From the NCBI GenBank assembly GCA_019279435.1, contig JAAALK010000285.1, forward strand, positions 70,664,249 to 70,728,248: a stretch of 64,000 bases of DNA, given 5' to 3'. Each line of letters begins with the position of its first letter. The first letter of the stretch is position 1. A program made the position numbers and the translations under genes. This document shows positions 33,351 to 43,039 of this stretch, one piece after another. The notes beneath the pieces are model-generated. The model searched no databases and was not told where the DNA came from. It saw nothing but the letters and a program-made list of their open reading frames with translations. Source of the stretch: Zizania palustris (taxonomy: Eukaryota; Streptophyta; Magnoliopsida; Poales; Poaceae).

Positions 33351-34115
33351 GCGGCAGACCGAGGCTTGGAGGGCACGTGGATCATGGACTCCGGTTGTTC
33401 ACGCCACATGACCAGAGATGCAGCATGGTTCTCCAGCCTCACCACAACCAAGCAAAGGGAACATATCACCTTCAGCAACAATCGAAGGAGTAGAGTGAAA
33501 GGTAAACATGTGGTAAGAATTAACTCGAATTTCACTCTCAAAGATGTTGCTTTGGTTGAGAATTTGGGATACAATTTGCTTTCTGTATCTCACTTGCTTG
33601 ATGAGGTCTTCGAAGTGCGATTCCATCGCGATACTTCGCAAGTACTCAATTCTGATGGCGTTGTTGTCTGCAAGATTTTTAGAGTTGGGAGAGTTTTTGG
33701 AGCTGATTTTTCTGAATCATCTGGTTCTTCTCATTGTCTTGTTGCACATTCTACTTCTGAGCTTTGGAAGTGGCATAGGAGACTAGGGCATATGAGCTTT
33801 GAGTTGCTCACTCGTCTGAGTGCCCTAGGTCTGATCCGAGGATTGCCCAAGCTCAAGTTTGAGAAGAATTTAGTTTGCGCTCCTTGTCGACATGGAAAAT
33901 GATTGCCGCTTCGCACTCGCCAGTCACCACAGTGATGACTGAACAACCTGGAGAACTTCTCCACATGGACACGGTAGGTCCTTCTCGGGTTAGTTCTTTA
34001 GGCGGCAAGTGGTATGTGTTAGTTATTGTCGACGATTTCTCTCGCTACTCTTGGGTCTTCTTTCTTGCCAGCAAGGATGAAGTGTTTTCAAACTTTCGGA
34101 GTCATGTGACAAGAG
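33351..34115 (+). pseudogene. Protease, GAG-pre-integrase and integrase start of H
   Basis: Reads WIMDSGCSRHMTRDAAWFSS, with the DSG protease active site near 33387-33395. The pre-integrase block follows (ELWKWHRRLGHMSFELLTRL, with the HHCC zinc residues; LVCAPCRHGK). A 1-nt frameshift near 33900 follows, then the integrase start (MDTVGPSRVSS, VIVDDFSRYSWVFF). It stops at HVT near 34110, where the sequence switches to LTR. The catalytic Glu and the rest of pol are missing, so it is inactive. Confidence 0.88.
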
Positions 34116-34994
34116 AATCCTCCAAATAAAGCAGACTACCTTTTGTACCCCTCTGTTCTGATGAGACAAAACCAATGTAACCCTAGGGATAAAGTAGTCA
34201 ATTCACATGGATGAATAGTGGCTATAAATAGTGGGGGCTGGGTAGGTCACACTTAACACTTTTGAGCATTCATTGTAGAACTCCTGTGCTAGCCACCACA
34301 CTCTGTATTCATCCTCTGAGTTCAATTTTTGTGTTCCTTGTTCAAGCATTGAAGTCTTGATTCTGTGTTCATTTTCTGCTTGAGCTTGCTTGCATACCTT
34401 GCTGCATGCCTCGATCTCCTGTGTGTCACTTCGATTGACTAGAGGTAGTACACCGAAGCCTGTTTGAGAGAAGTGTGTTTTTGAGCGAAGTGTGTTTTTC
34501 AGTGTGTGTTCGCTCTGTGTAAACTGGAGGCTAGACCTCGCTGATTACTAGCGAAGCACTGATCGAACCCCGTTTTCTTCACGTGTCGAAGCCCTTAGCG
34601 AAGTCTGTTTTGTGTGCGTTTTGATCTTCGAAGTATGAAGCCCAGCACCAGTTGTTGTCGCTAAGTATTTGGTCGAAGTCCTCAGAGGCTAGTCCGCTCT
34701 TGCGAAGGGTGAAGTGCGAAGCCAGCTCGAAGCACCCTGTGTGCGGAGCCTGCACTGACTTAGCAGAGCTGATTTTTTGGGGTTGTAGGTGGAGCGAAGT
34801 CTTCTTGGCTTCGAACTTGTACTCCTTGCAAAGCCTGCATTCGGAGCCGTCAAAATACCTCCGAAACTGAACTTCGAAGGGTGTGTTCGAAGCCTGTTCC
34901 ACAGAAGACAGATTTAAAACAGAAGGCTATTTTTAGTCTGAAATTTTAAAAGCTCCTATTCACCCCCCCTCTAGTCGCCATTTCCGGTCCAACA
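34116..34994 (+). repeat. Truncated 3' LTR of element H
   Basis: It matches 29950-30827 of the 5' LTR closely and ends GGTCCAACA. The first roughly 1.15 kb of the LTR is absent because of the internal deletion. Confidence 0.92.
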
Positions 34995-35734
34995 CAGATG
35001 GTCTTTTCTTAATACCCTACGCACCTCCGATCCAAAGAAAATAAGCGAAAGCTAACATAGGTTTTAGCAAAAATTGAATAATTATTGTGCACTGAAGAGA
35101 TCATTCATAATCCAAGTCAGCATTTCATCAAGCTCTCAAGGTAGCTACATGTGATTGTGCAAAGAAAAATACTGACAGCATGGCATGTAGAAGAACGACT
35201 GGGTGCTGGTGTTTGGATTAGCTTCCTTGACACACGACAGAGAAAAGCACAAACAATGGATAGGATGAAAAACTAAGAAGAGCCTCTGAACACAGATTGA
35301 CGACAAAAATAGTGACAAAACTTCCTTGATCTACACACACCAGAGCTTGATGTGCCTCAAGCAATCTATGAACTCAATCCATGGTTCAAGGGATGCCATG
35401 TGTTCAGCACTAGGAATCTGAGTGGTGAATACAAAATTGGAACAAAAAAGATCTTGGTACATCAAGCGAGGAAGGAGCAAGAAAATCTAGGCAGCTTGTC
35501 ACAATGTAGAAATAAATAGAAAAGTTAGGTGCTAATCTAGTGGAGAGAACAACTATGTCCATGTACATGAGTCACATGACCAACGCCACGACACTCACTT
35601 ATCGTCCTTGCATCATCTACCAGGATTGGACCTCTATGATTCCGCAGCTCCTCCAGCTCACTGATCGTCTGTTCGTATACCTATCACACCGATCAACGCT
35701 ATGGTAACACCACTTCCTCCGAAGGCCTCACTGC

Positions 35735-36500
35735 TCAACCCTATTGTCAAGCCATGGCCGTTTCGAGGTTGGGGTTTAGACTTCATCGGCTAGATTCACC
35801 CTCCTTCCTCAAAAGGGCATCAGTTCGTGCTGATGGCGACGAATTACTTCACTAAGTGGACCGAGGCCGTACCTCTCAAGAACATGACTCACAATGAGGT
35901 ACGTGATTTTATCTTGAAGCACATCATACATAGATTTGGCATTCCTCAAACTCTTACTACGGATCAAGGTAGTTCATTTGTTTCTGGAGAAGTGAGGAAC
36001 TTCGCCGAATATTATGGTATTAAGTTGATAAACTCTTCACCTTACTATGCTCAGGCCAATGGTCAGGCCGAGTCTAGTAATAAAACCGTGATTAAGCTCA
36101 TTAAGAATAAAATTGAAGAGTTTCCTAAAAGGTGGCATGAAGTGCTTTCCGAGGCGCTACAGGCTTGTAGAATTGCAAAGCACGGTGCTACCAAAGTCAC
36201 TCCATATGAGTTGGTATATGGAAAAGAAGTCGTTCCGCCTGTAGAGGTAGATCTTGGCTCCTTAAGAGTGTTAAAGCAAGAGGGCTTATTGGTCGACGAG
36301 TATGAAACTCTTTGAAGGATAGCTTAGAAGAAGTGACTGATAAAGACTAAAGGATTTAGAAGCCATGGAAGTAGATAAGAGGAGAGTAGCTAAAGCCTAC
36401 AATAAGAAGGTTAAACCAAAATTGTTTCAAGTAGGAGACTTGGTTTGGAAGACGATTTTACCCTTAGGCACGAAGAGTCCCAAATTTTGTAAGTGGTCAC
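35735..36500 (+). pseudogene. Gypsy integrase fragment J
   Basis: Second copy of the F-type integrase. It begins with KPWPFRGWGLDFIG and an early stop, then keeps MATNYFTKWTEAVPLKNMTH, TTDQGSSFVSGEVRNFAEYY (second catalytic Asp) and the Glu region AQANGQAESSNKTVIKLIKN. GATKVTPYELVYGK follows, and after a break KVKPKLFQVGDLVWKTILPL. At 36500 it is cut by the LTR of element G. Its continuation on the far side of G was not found. It keeps the segment that element F lacks, so it is an independent insertion. Confidence 0.85.
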
Positions 36501-37837
36501 TGTAGGACCGAAAGTAGCGACCAGAGGGGGGGTGAATGGGTGCCTAAAAATTCTTTTGAATCTATGGCCTGCTCCCAATACCCAATGCACCTCAAAGACT
36601 AAGAACCAGAGAGTGAACAAAAAGCCTAAGTCTAAAAATATCTAGCCTAAAAACAAACGGTGCCAAAATAGAGAAACACCGATACAGTGCTAATAGGCAG
36701 ATAAACAAAATATTCAAGACATGGCAGATTAAACTTCTCAGTAAAATAATCTAAGTACACATGAAATGGGATGAGAAGTTACTGTTCAAAATCTGTCTCC
36801 TGTTCGAAACTTGGTGAAGCCTGCTTCGCTGTGTCGAAGCCTGCTTTGGAGTCCCTTGTCAAAGTCAAGCGAAGGTTGTCTTTGAAGTGCCGAAGGTTTG
36901 TTGTGTCTAGCCTAGTTCGAGTGTGGCTGAGAGCGAAGTATGCTTCGAAGCGAAGTATGAAAGTATCGAAGCTTGCTTCGAACAGTGTACTTCGAAGCCT
37001 ATACTTCGATCAGAAAGCTTCGAACCATGCTCGCAAAAAAGCAACCTTCGAAATAGAGGCAAAGCCAAACACGCTGCAGCAAGACCAAATCGGAGCCTAC
37101 ACTCTACCTTCGAAGCTAACTTGATCGAGGTATGAATACCGAAGTGATAACCTCCGAACCACAGACCAGCTTCGAATCGAAGTGTGCTGATGCTCTCACG
37201 AGAGATCGAAGCCTTGAAACATACTTCGAAAAACAACCTTCGAACACACAAACTGAGACTCGAACAAGACAGCAACGCACTCCGAGAGAAGTCTTTCAGA
37301 AAGACATGCTTCGAAGCTAACTTCAAAGCCTGTCGAAGTATGCTTCGCAAAAGAGTGTCGACGTATGTCAGAATAAAACCTTAGAACAGAGCAAACTTTG
37401 AAGCTAGATTCATAGTTCACGTTCGGAGTCCTAGCGAAGCCTTCGAAGAAGTCAGTTCGAGGCCTGACCCACAGAACAAAAGGACTTCGCACAAACGAGG
37501 GAGCTTCGCAGGAAACAGCCAGAGAAAAACAACGTTCTGTCTACTAGATCAAAAAGGCTACGCAGGAAAAGCAAGGCTAGAGTACTAGTGTACTGTTGCT
37601 ACAGGGAGTAGGTACTACTTGCTACAAGCAAGAATTAGTACTTCTCACGTGAAGAACAGAAGCAACAGAAGCACAAAAACGCTCAGAATAAAAAAAGCCG
37701 CACGTAGTTTGAAGCATTAAAACCACAAAAATCATTGCGCACCGAATGTCTTGAACAGAGAATAACTCATCACAGCATCATGAAGAACCGCAGGGATGCA
37801 GGGATGGAAATGGCGCGAGCAGGAGCCTGGCGGCGGA
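36501..37837 (-). repeat. Left LTR of element G, truncated inside
   Basis: It starts TGTAGGACCGAAAGTAGCGA at 36501 and resembles the first part of 42659-44455, but with many differences. It is joined to RT sequence near 37838 after GCAGGAGCCTGG, a block also present at about 43797 in the other LTR. It is dense in CGAAG and CTTCG words. Confidence 0.8.
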
Positions 37838-38136
37838 AAAGCACTCTTAATGTCCATTTGAAAAAGCTTAAAACAGTTCGAAGCGGCAAAAGCTAAAAGA
37901 ATGCGAATGGACTCAAGACGGGCAACAGGGGCGAAAGTTTCTTCAAAATCAATACCCTCTTTTTGGCAAAAACCCTGGGCAACTAGTCGAGCTTTGTTGC
38001 ACACCACAACCCCATCTTCACCTTGTTTGTTCTTGAACACCCACTTGGTGCCTATGGGGTTGCATCCTAGTGGCGGCTCAACTAGTGTCCAAACCCGATT
38101 ACGGACAAAATTCTCAAGCTCTTCTTACATAGCGTT
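37838..38136 (-). pseudogene. RT start of element G, truncated
   Basis: The first part of a Copia reverse transcriptase: WVFKNKQGEDG, CNKARLVAQGFCQKEGIDFE, TFAPVARLESIRILLAFAA, and MDIKSAF with the first catalytic Asp. The sequence then leaves RT. The YVDD box, thumb and RNase H are absent. Two stops near 38120-38139 separate it from the integrase frame. It cannot polymerise DNA. Confidence 0.88.
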
Positions 38137-38139
38137 AAT

Positions 38140-39840
38140 CTAATTAGAATCAGAAAGAGCATGAGAAACATCTCTGGGCTCAAAAGATGCAACAAAAGCA
38201 GATTCAGCAAACACAGCAAGAGAGGTAGATGAACGCAAAGTTCTCTCAGTCAAATCACCGATGATGAGCTCCGAGGGGTGATCACGCTGAACTGCTCGGG
38301 ATCCTTGGTGATCTGAAGTCACCTCACCGGAGTCAGCAGCTGGCACCTCTGGACTCGACTGAGGGGGCTCGATCATAGTGGAAGAAGTGATCAAAGGTCC
38401 ACCCTCATCCTCAGTCGAAGTCTTAGAAGGCGTGGGCTCTGCAGGGGGTGCAGAAGGCCCACCCTCATCAGCAGCTGGAGTATCCTCATCTTCCTTGAAG
38501 ATGGACTCTCCGAGCTCATCATCACAAGAAAGCTCAAAAGAAGGAGTCAAAAAAGGCAAGGACTCATCAAATGAAACCTCACAAGTCTCGACAAGCAGCT
38601 GGGATTCGAGGTTCCAAACACGGAAGCCTCGAGAATGTAAAGCGTAGCCAAGAAAAACACTGTCCCAACAACGAGACTCAAACTTGTCCAAATGCCCTCC
38701 CTTCTGTAGCACAAAGCACTTGCAGCCAAACGCTCGCAAGTGGCTCACCTTGGGCTGTCTGCCAAACCGCAACTCATACGAAGTCTTACCTAAGTAAGCT
38801 CTAAGAAAAATGCGGTTGGCCAGATAGCAAGCCGTGTTCATGGCTTCATCCCAAAAATGCCTAGGAGTCCTGTGCTCATCGAGCATCGTCCTGGCCATCT
38901 TGACTAGCGTGCGGTTCTTTCGTTCCACAATGCCGTTCTGTGGGGGAGTGTAAGGAGAAGAAAACTGATGGTCCAGACCCTGATCACTACAGAAGCTGAC
39001 GAATTGAGAGTTCTTGAACTCAGAGCCATTGTCGGAGCGAATTGCTCGCATACGACCATTGTTCTCATTCTTCAGCTTCAAAATCAGGTCATGAACAAAC
39101 TGAAACGTTTCATCCTTAGACTCCAAAAAGAAAACCCACGAGAATCGAGAAAAATCATCAACAATGACAAGTGCGTACCACTTCCCACCGACTGAACGTA
39201 CCCGAGCTGGACCAACAGTGTCCAAGTGTAAAAGCTCGCCCGGATACGAAGTCATCACCTGAGTCACAGGTGAGTGAGAAGCGGCAACCATTTTCCCATG
39301 ACGACAGGGATGACAAACTAGATCTTTCTCCATTTTAAGCTTGGGCAATCCTTGGATGAGGTCCATAGAGCTTAACCTGACTAGCAGATCAAAACTCAAA
39401 TGGCCTAACCTCATATGCCACTTCCAGAGCTCAGAAGAAGATCCAGCTATCAAACAACGAGAAGGGCCAAAAGAACTAGAGAAGTCAATTCGAAAAACTT
39501 TACCAAATTGTAAAATCTGGCAAATCAAAGATCCTCTAGAATCAAACACAGAAGAATTGCCCTTCTTAAAACGCACTTCCAAACCATCCTCAAGAAGTTG
39601 CGAAACAGAGATCAAATTGAAGTTCAAATTTTTAACCAAAGCAACATTCTTCAAAGAGAAATGATCTGAAATGCGAATTGAGCCAATGCCACTTACTTTC
39701 CCTTTACCACTGTTCCCGAAGGTGATGTATTCTTTGGAGCTCGGGGGAGTGAGACTGGAGAACCATCTGCGATGTCCCGTCATGTGGCGGGAGCATCCTG
39801 AGTCCATGATCCAAACGTCCTCCAGCCCCCGATCCTGCAC
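38140..39840 (-). CDS. Protease-integrase open frame of element G, 566 aa
   Basis: Contains in order: WIMDSGCSRHMTGHRRWFSS (aspartic protease DSG, about residues 10-30); the GAG-pre-integrase block ELWKWHMRLGHLSFDLLVRL...CHPCRHGK; and the integrase core with all three catalytic residues (LDTVGPARV, RSDNGSEFKNS, NGIVERKNRTLVKMARTM). The region after the core has FGRQPKVSHLRAFGCKCFVL and a Ser/Pro/Asp-rich linker toward RT. The frame is intact for 566 codons, unusual among the decayed copies here. The true polyprotein start lies upstream in gag. Integrase alone could be foldable, but RT is missing, so the element is non-autonomous. Confidence 0.92.
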   Translation of the reverse strand: MQDRGLEDVWIMDSGCSRHMTGHRRWFSSLTPPSSKEYITFGNSGKGKVSGIGSIRISDHFSLKNVALVKNLNFNLISVSQLLEDGLEVRFKKGNSSVFDSRGSLICQILQFGKVFRIDFSSSFGPSRCLIAGSSSELWKWHMRLGHLSFDLLVRLSSMDLIQGLPKLKMEKDLVCHPCRHGKMVAASHSPVTQVMTSYPGELLHLDTVGPARVRSVGGKWYALVIVDDFSRFSWVFFLESKDETFQFVHDLILKLKNENNGRMRAIRSDNGSEFKNSQFVSFCSDQGLDHQFSSPYTPPQNGIVERKNRTLVKMARTMLDEHRTPRHFWDEAMNTACYLANRIFLRAYLGKTSYELRFGRQPKVSHLRAFGCKCFVLQKGGHLDKFESRCWDSVFLGYALHSRGFRVWNLESQLLVETCEVSFDESLPFLTPSFELSCDDELGESIFKEDEDTPAADEGGPSAPPAEPTPSKTSTEDEGGPLITSSTMIEPPQSSPEVPAADSGEVTSDHQGSRAVQRDHPSELIIGDLTERTLRSSTSLAVFAESAFVASFEPRDVSHALSDSN

Positions 39841-39899
39841 AATCAGTGGCTGTAAGTGGGAGCAAATGGTCCGGCACCAGGTTTAGCAAAGGAGCTAAA

Positions 39900-40805
39900 C
39901 TAGTGCCGAGCCATCTGCTCAAAAGACGGAAAGCAGAAATCATCATGAAAGTTCGGACCAAAACGCGGCTCAAAGCGTGGTCCTCGGTTCTGCCTAAGGC
40001 CTCGGCCACGAGGTCCAGAACCGTAGCCAAAACGGCCTGGAGCTCTGCCGGAACGACCACCACCAACTGGAGCACTGGCAACAAAGCCGTCTCCTCTACC
40101 ACCACCTACACGACGCGGCCTAGCCTCCAGCCTCTCCCCGCGTCGAGGAACACGTAGTCTACCACCCTGCTGGTAGAACTGCTCCTGACCACCACGAGCT
40201 CTCTCTGTTCTCTCAACCCGCTTTCTCCTGAAGCAAAACTCCGCAAGATGCCCGTCTCTCTGACAATACTCACAATGGTAGGTGGGCTTCTTGGGTTGTG
40301 GTTGAGGCTTGTGGTTCTTGGGCTTAGTGGTGTTAGGTGTTGTCTTCTTGGGCTGAGAGGGTCTAGGAAGAGAGTCTAGAGTAGTGTGGAGATGTTTGGG
40401 CTTTGGAACCCAAATGGGCTTCTTGGGTGGAGCATTGGGTGGTTCATGGATCACTTCATCCTTGGGCTGACAAGCCTGGGAAGACTCAGTGGAATGGGTC
40501 TTGGGATATCTCTGCTCAGGAGTCATTTTACTCCACTCCACTGCCCGGCTAATGGCACTCTCAAAGTCAGCCTTGGTGTAAGTGTAACCTACCCCAAACC
40601 CATCCTGTCTCTTGAACTGTTGGATCATCATGCCGAGTTGTGGCTCTCTGGCACTGATCCAACTCAGGATAGAACGGAGGTAAAAGTTCTCATTCTGAGA
40701 ATCAGCTAGCTCCTCTCTCAAAGAAGCTAGAACCTCCACCTGAGACAAGCAGGTCTCACACTCACTCTCTACTTGGACAGACTTTTCGGCTTTCAGCTTG
40801 ATCAA
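39900..40805 (-). CDS. Gag C-terminal open frame of element G, 301 aa
   Basis: Continuation of gag after one stop codon at 40806-40808. It has an acidic/coiled-coil start, FGVGYTYTKADFESAISRAV, and a Pro/Lys/Gln-rich stretch. An intact second zinc knuckle, CEYCQRDGHLAEFCFRR (about residues 178-194), is followed by a Gly/Arg-rich RNA-binding tail (GGGRGDGFVASAPVGGGRSG). Further stops lie between 39840 and 39900 before the protease frame. Its role is nucleic-acid binding within the particle. Confidence 0.82.
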   Translation of the reverse strand: MIKLKAEKSVQVESECETCLSQVEVLASLREELADSQNENFYLRSILSWISAREPQLGMMIQQFKRQDGFGVGYTYTKADFESAISRAVEWSKMTPEQRYPKTHSTESSQACQPKDEVIHEPPNAPPKKPIWVPKPKHLHTTLDSLPRPSQPKKTTPNTTKPKNHKPQPQPKKPTYHCEYCQRDGHLAEFCFRRKRVERTERARGGQEQFYQQGGRLRVPRRGERLEARPRRVGGGRGDGFVASAPVGGGRSGRAPGRFGYGSGPRGRGLRQNRGPRFEPRFGPNFHDDFCFPSFEQMARH

Positions 40806-42599
40806 CTACATTCTAAGAGACAAACGGTTCTCACAGACAGTGGGTGGAACTGATAGTGTCTCAAGCTCTAGCCTAGTCTGCGCAAGCTCAGCTCTCAACC
40901 TCTCCAAATCACCCAAATGTTCATTGCCCTTGGATTTCAGCTCAGCTAAGGCAGCTAGATGTGATGGGCAATCAACACATGGTGCGACGACAGTGGCTTG
41001 AGCATTTTTCAGCTTCAGCTTAGCGCTTTCAAGCTCAGTGGCCAAAGCGTCCCTCTCATCAACCCTTTCTGTGTACTTGGACTTTAGAGTCGACAAGTCA
41101 CACAGAAGCACCTCACACTTCGGGCACTCACTGCTATCACCCAAGCAAGGGGAAGAAGATAGACTCTCAATTCTGCCATTGGCTATGGCAAGCTCACTCT
41201 CTAACTCATCTATCCTCTTCTTGGCCCCCCTAAGCAGTTTTTCCCGATATTTCAACTCCTGACGATTGCTTTCAAGTAAATCAACGATTTCGCCTTCATA
41301 GGATGATACCTTTTCGTTGTCGTCGTCGGAGTCGTCGGAGGAGCTCTTTTCTTCCTTATCCCCAAGAGCCATTGAACAGAAGCTCTTGCGGGATCTTCGG
41401 TGCTGGTGTGAGCGGCTCTTCGGCTTGTCTCCGAAAGCCATGAAGCAAAGGTCCGCTGGATCATCCTTGTCCTTCCCCTTCTTGATGATGATCTCCTCAT
41501 TACTTGAGCTAGATGAAGAGGAAGAAGACATGGACTGCTTGGAGTAGCTCTTCTCCATCTCGTAGAAGAAGGCCTTGTCGCGCTTCTTGTTCTCTCGTCG
41601 GTAGTCCTTTAGGGCCTTCTTGAAGAATCTGGTCTTCGGCTTGCCCTTGTTGAAGGATGAGCTCTCGTGCTTGCTGGAGTCATGGAAGCCACCACCGGTG
41701 CCCTTCTTGTGACCATTGCACTTGGGGCAGTTGGCGATGAAGTGTCCTTGATCACCACACTCAAAGAACCCGGATTTTGTGCCGTGTCTTTTGAACATTC
41801 TCTTGTCATAGACACGACGCACCCAGTTGTTAAAAAGACACAAATCATCATCTCCCAAAGACTCTAGCTGGTCCTCAGTGATAGACATCAAGGAGAACCC
41901 AGCACAGCTCACAGAAGAGGGATCAACAGAAGGTGTAGCAAGGGCCAGAGATTTTGATCTAGAACCAGTGAGATTTGATCTCAGCTGGAGATCAACCTCA
42001 GTAGCCTTCAGCTTGCTAAACAACTCACAAATGGTCAAGGTATCATAAGAAGTACTCTCAATGATAGAAGATACCTTGATCTCCCAGATCTTTGGGTCCA
42101 AGGTATGGAGAACCTTGAGCGCCTGCTCATGATCTGAGACTAACTGAGCACCCTCAGCCTTGTTGTCCCGAAGCTTGTTTATGATCGACTGAAAACGACC
42201 AAACAAAGACTCAACAGGTTCACCCGGCTTCTGTGTGAAATTCTCATATTCACGCCGGTAGGTCTGATAGAGCCGAGCCTTGACATGTGCTGTTCCTTCA
42301 TGGTGTGCCTTGAGGGTAGCCCAGATCTCTCTCGCAGTGGAGAGTTGACTCACATGCTCAAACTCAGTGGGACCTAAACCAGAGAAAAGAATGTTCACAG
42401 CCTTACTGTTGCTCAGATGCTGAGCAATGATACCAGCAGTACCACGCTCAGCGACTGGCAATATGACAAACATGGTGTGAACGCAAATGTCCCAAATGTC
42501 TGAACCCTGGCTCATGAGATAGGCTCGCATGCGAGTCTTCCAATAGTTATAGCCATAGGCTTCCAAGGACGGGACCTTGCCAGGAGACGTCATGGTCAC
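40806..42599 (-). CDS. Gag of element G, 597 aa open frame
   Basis: Starts MTMTSPGKVPSLEAYGYNYW about 45 nt after the primer site. The UBN2 gag core covers roughly residues 10-230 (AREIWATLKAHHEGTAHVKA; SYDTLTICELFSKLKATEV). The first zinc knuckle reads FECGDQGHFIANC: the first zinc-ligand cysteine, present in A, B and H, is phenylalanine here. A Lys-rich region, Ser-rich acidic stretches (SMSSSSSSSSSNEE, SSDDSDDDNE) and a C-terminal coiled coil follow. Ends at a TAG in the middle of the coiled coil, where the protein evidently once continued into the next frame. Confidence 0.9.
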   Translation of the reverse strand: MTMTSPGKVPSLEAYGYNYWKTRMRAYLMSQGSDIWDICVHTMFVILPVAERGTAGIIAQHLSNSKAVNILFSGLGPTEFEHVSQLSTAREIWATLKAHHEGTAHVKARLYQTYRREYENFTQKPGEPVESLFGRFQSIINKLRDNKAEGAQLVSDHEQALKVLHTLDPKIWEIKVSSIIESTSYDTLTICELFSKLKATEVDLQLRSNLTGSRSKSLALATPSVDPSSVSCAGFSLMSITEDQLESLGDDDLCLFNNWVRRVYDKRMFKRHGTKSGFFECGDQGHFIANCPKCNGHKKGTGGGFHDSSKHESSSFNKGKPKTRFFKKALKDYRRENKKRDKAFFYEMEKSYSKQSMSSSSSSSSSNEEIIIKKGKDKDDPADLCFMAFGDKPKSRSHQHRRSRKSFCSMALGDKEEKSSSDDSDDDNEKVSSYEGEIVDLLESNRQELKYREKLLRGAKKRIDELESELAIANGRIESLSSSPCLGDSSECPKCEVLLCDLSTLKSKYTERVDERDALATELESAKLKLKNAQATVVAPCVDCPSHLAALAELKSKGNEHLGDLERLRAELAQTRLELETLSVPPTVCENRLSLRM

Positions 42600-42644
42600 T
42601 ACTGGGGTTTAGAACTGGTTAAGGTATGGAAAAACCCTAACCTC

Positions 42645-42656
42645 ACTCTGATACCA
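42645..42656 (-). promoter_or_regulatory. Primer-binding site of element G
   Basis: TGGTATCAGAGT on the minus strand, one mismatch from the usual site, 2 nt from the LTR edge at 42659. Confidence 0.85.
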
Positions 42657-42967
42657 CTTGTAGGACCGAAAGTAGCGACCAGAGGGGGGGTGAATGGGCG
42701 CCTTAAAAAATTCTTTCGAATCAATGGCCTGCTCCCAATACCCAACGCACCTCAAGGACTAAGCAGCTAAGAACGAACAGATTGCCTAGGTCTAAAGGTA
42801 TCAATCTAGAAGCAACTGATGTTTAAAAACAGAGAAATATCAATATAGTGCTAATAGACAGATACATAGTATACAAAAGACAAGGCAAGATAAAATTCTC
42901 AGTATAACTGCTCAAGGAGTGAAATGAGAAGTTACCGTTCGAAATATGTCTCCTGTTCGAAACTTGG

Positions 42968-43039
42968 CGAAGCCTGCTTCGCTGGTCGAAGCCTGCTTCG
43001 CTAGGCCGAAGCCTGCTTCGGAGGTCGAGGTCTGCTTCG
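42968..43039. repeat. Array of short hairpins in the G LTR
   Basis: Three perfect copies of CGAAGCCTGCTTCG (42968-42981, 42987-43000, 43007-43020) and a fourth imperfect copy at about 43026-43039, spaced 19-20 bp. Each is a 6-bp stem with a 2-nt loop. Confidence 0.85.

Larger units (their letters stand above)
28797..34994 (+). mobile_element. Copia element H (A family), internally deleted
   Basis: Plus-strand Copia element: 5' LTR 28797-30827, primer site, gag, protease, start of integrase, then an abrupt jump at about 34107-34115 into the interior of the 3' LTR (34116-34994). Most of integrase, all of RT/RNase H and the first roughly 1.15 kb of the 3' LTR are gone. Flanks CATAT (28792-28796) and CAGAT (34995-34999) may be a target duplication with one mutation. 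It lies inside old LTR I. Confidence 0.9.
28731..35700 (-). repeat. Old Copia LTR I, split by element H
   Basis: TGTAGGAATG at 28731 followed by CTAGAGGGGGGTGAATAG matches the beginning of the G and B LTRs. The sequence resumes after H at about 35000 (CCTACGCACCTCCGATCC) and fades near 35700. Only about 66 + 700 bp belong to I. The remainder is H. The right end is not defined. Confidence 0.5.

Noticed and set aside
42968..43039. Regularly spaced short repeats resembling a CRISPR array
   Set aside because: Units are 14 bp with 5-6 bp spacers, in a plant LTR, with no cas genes; it is a hairpin array.
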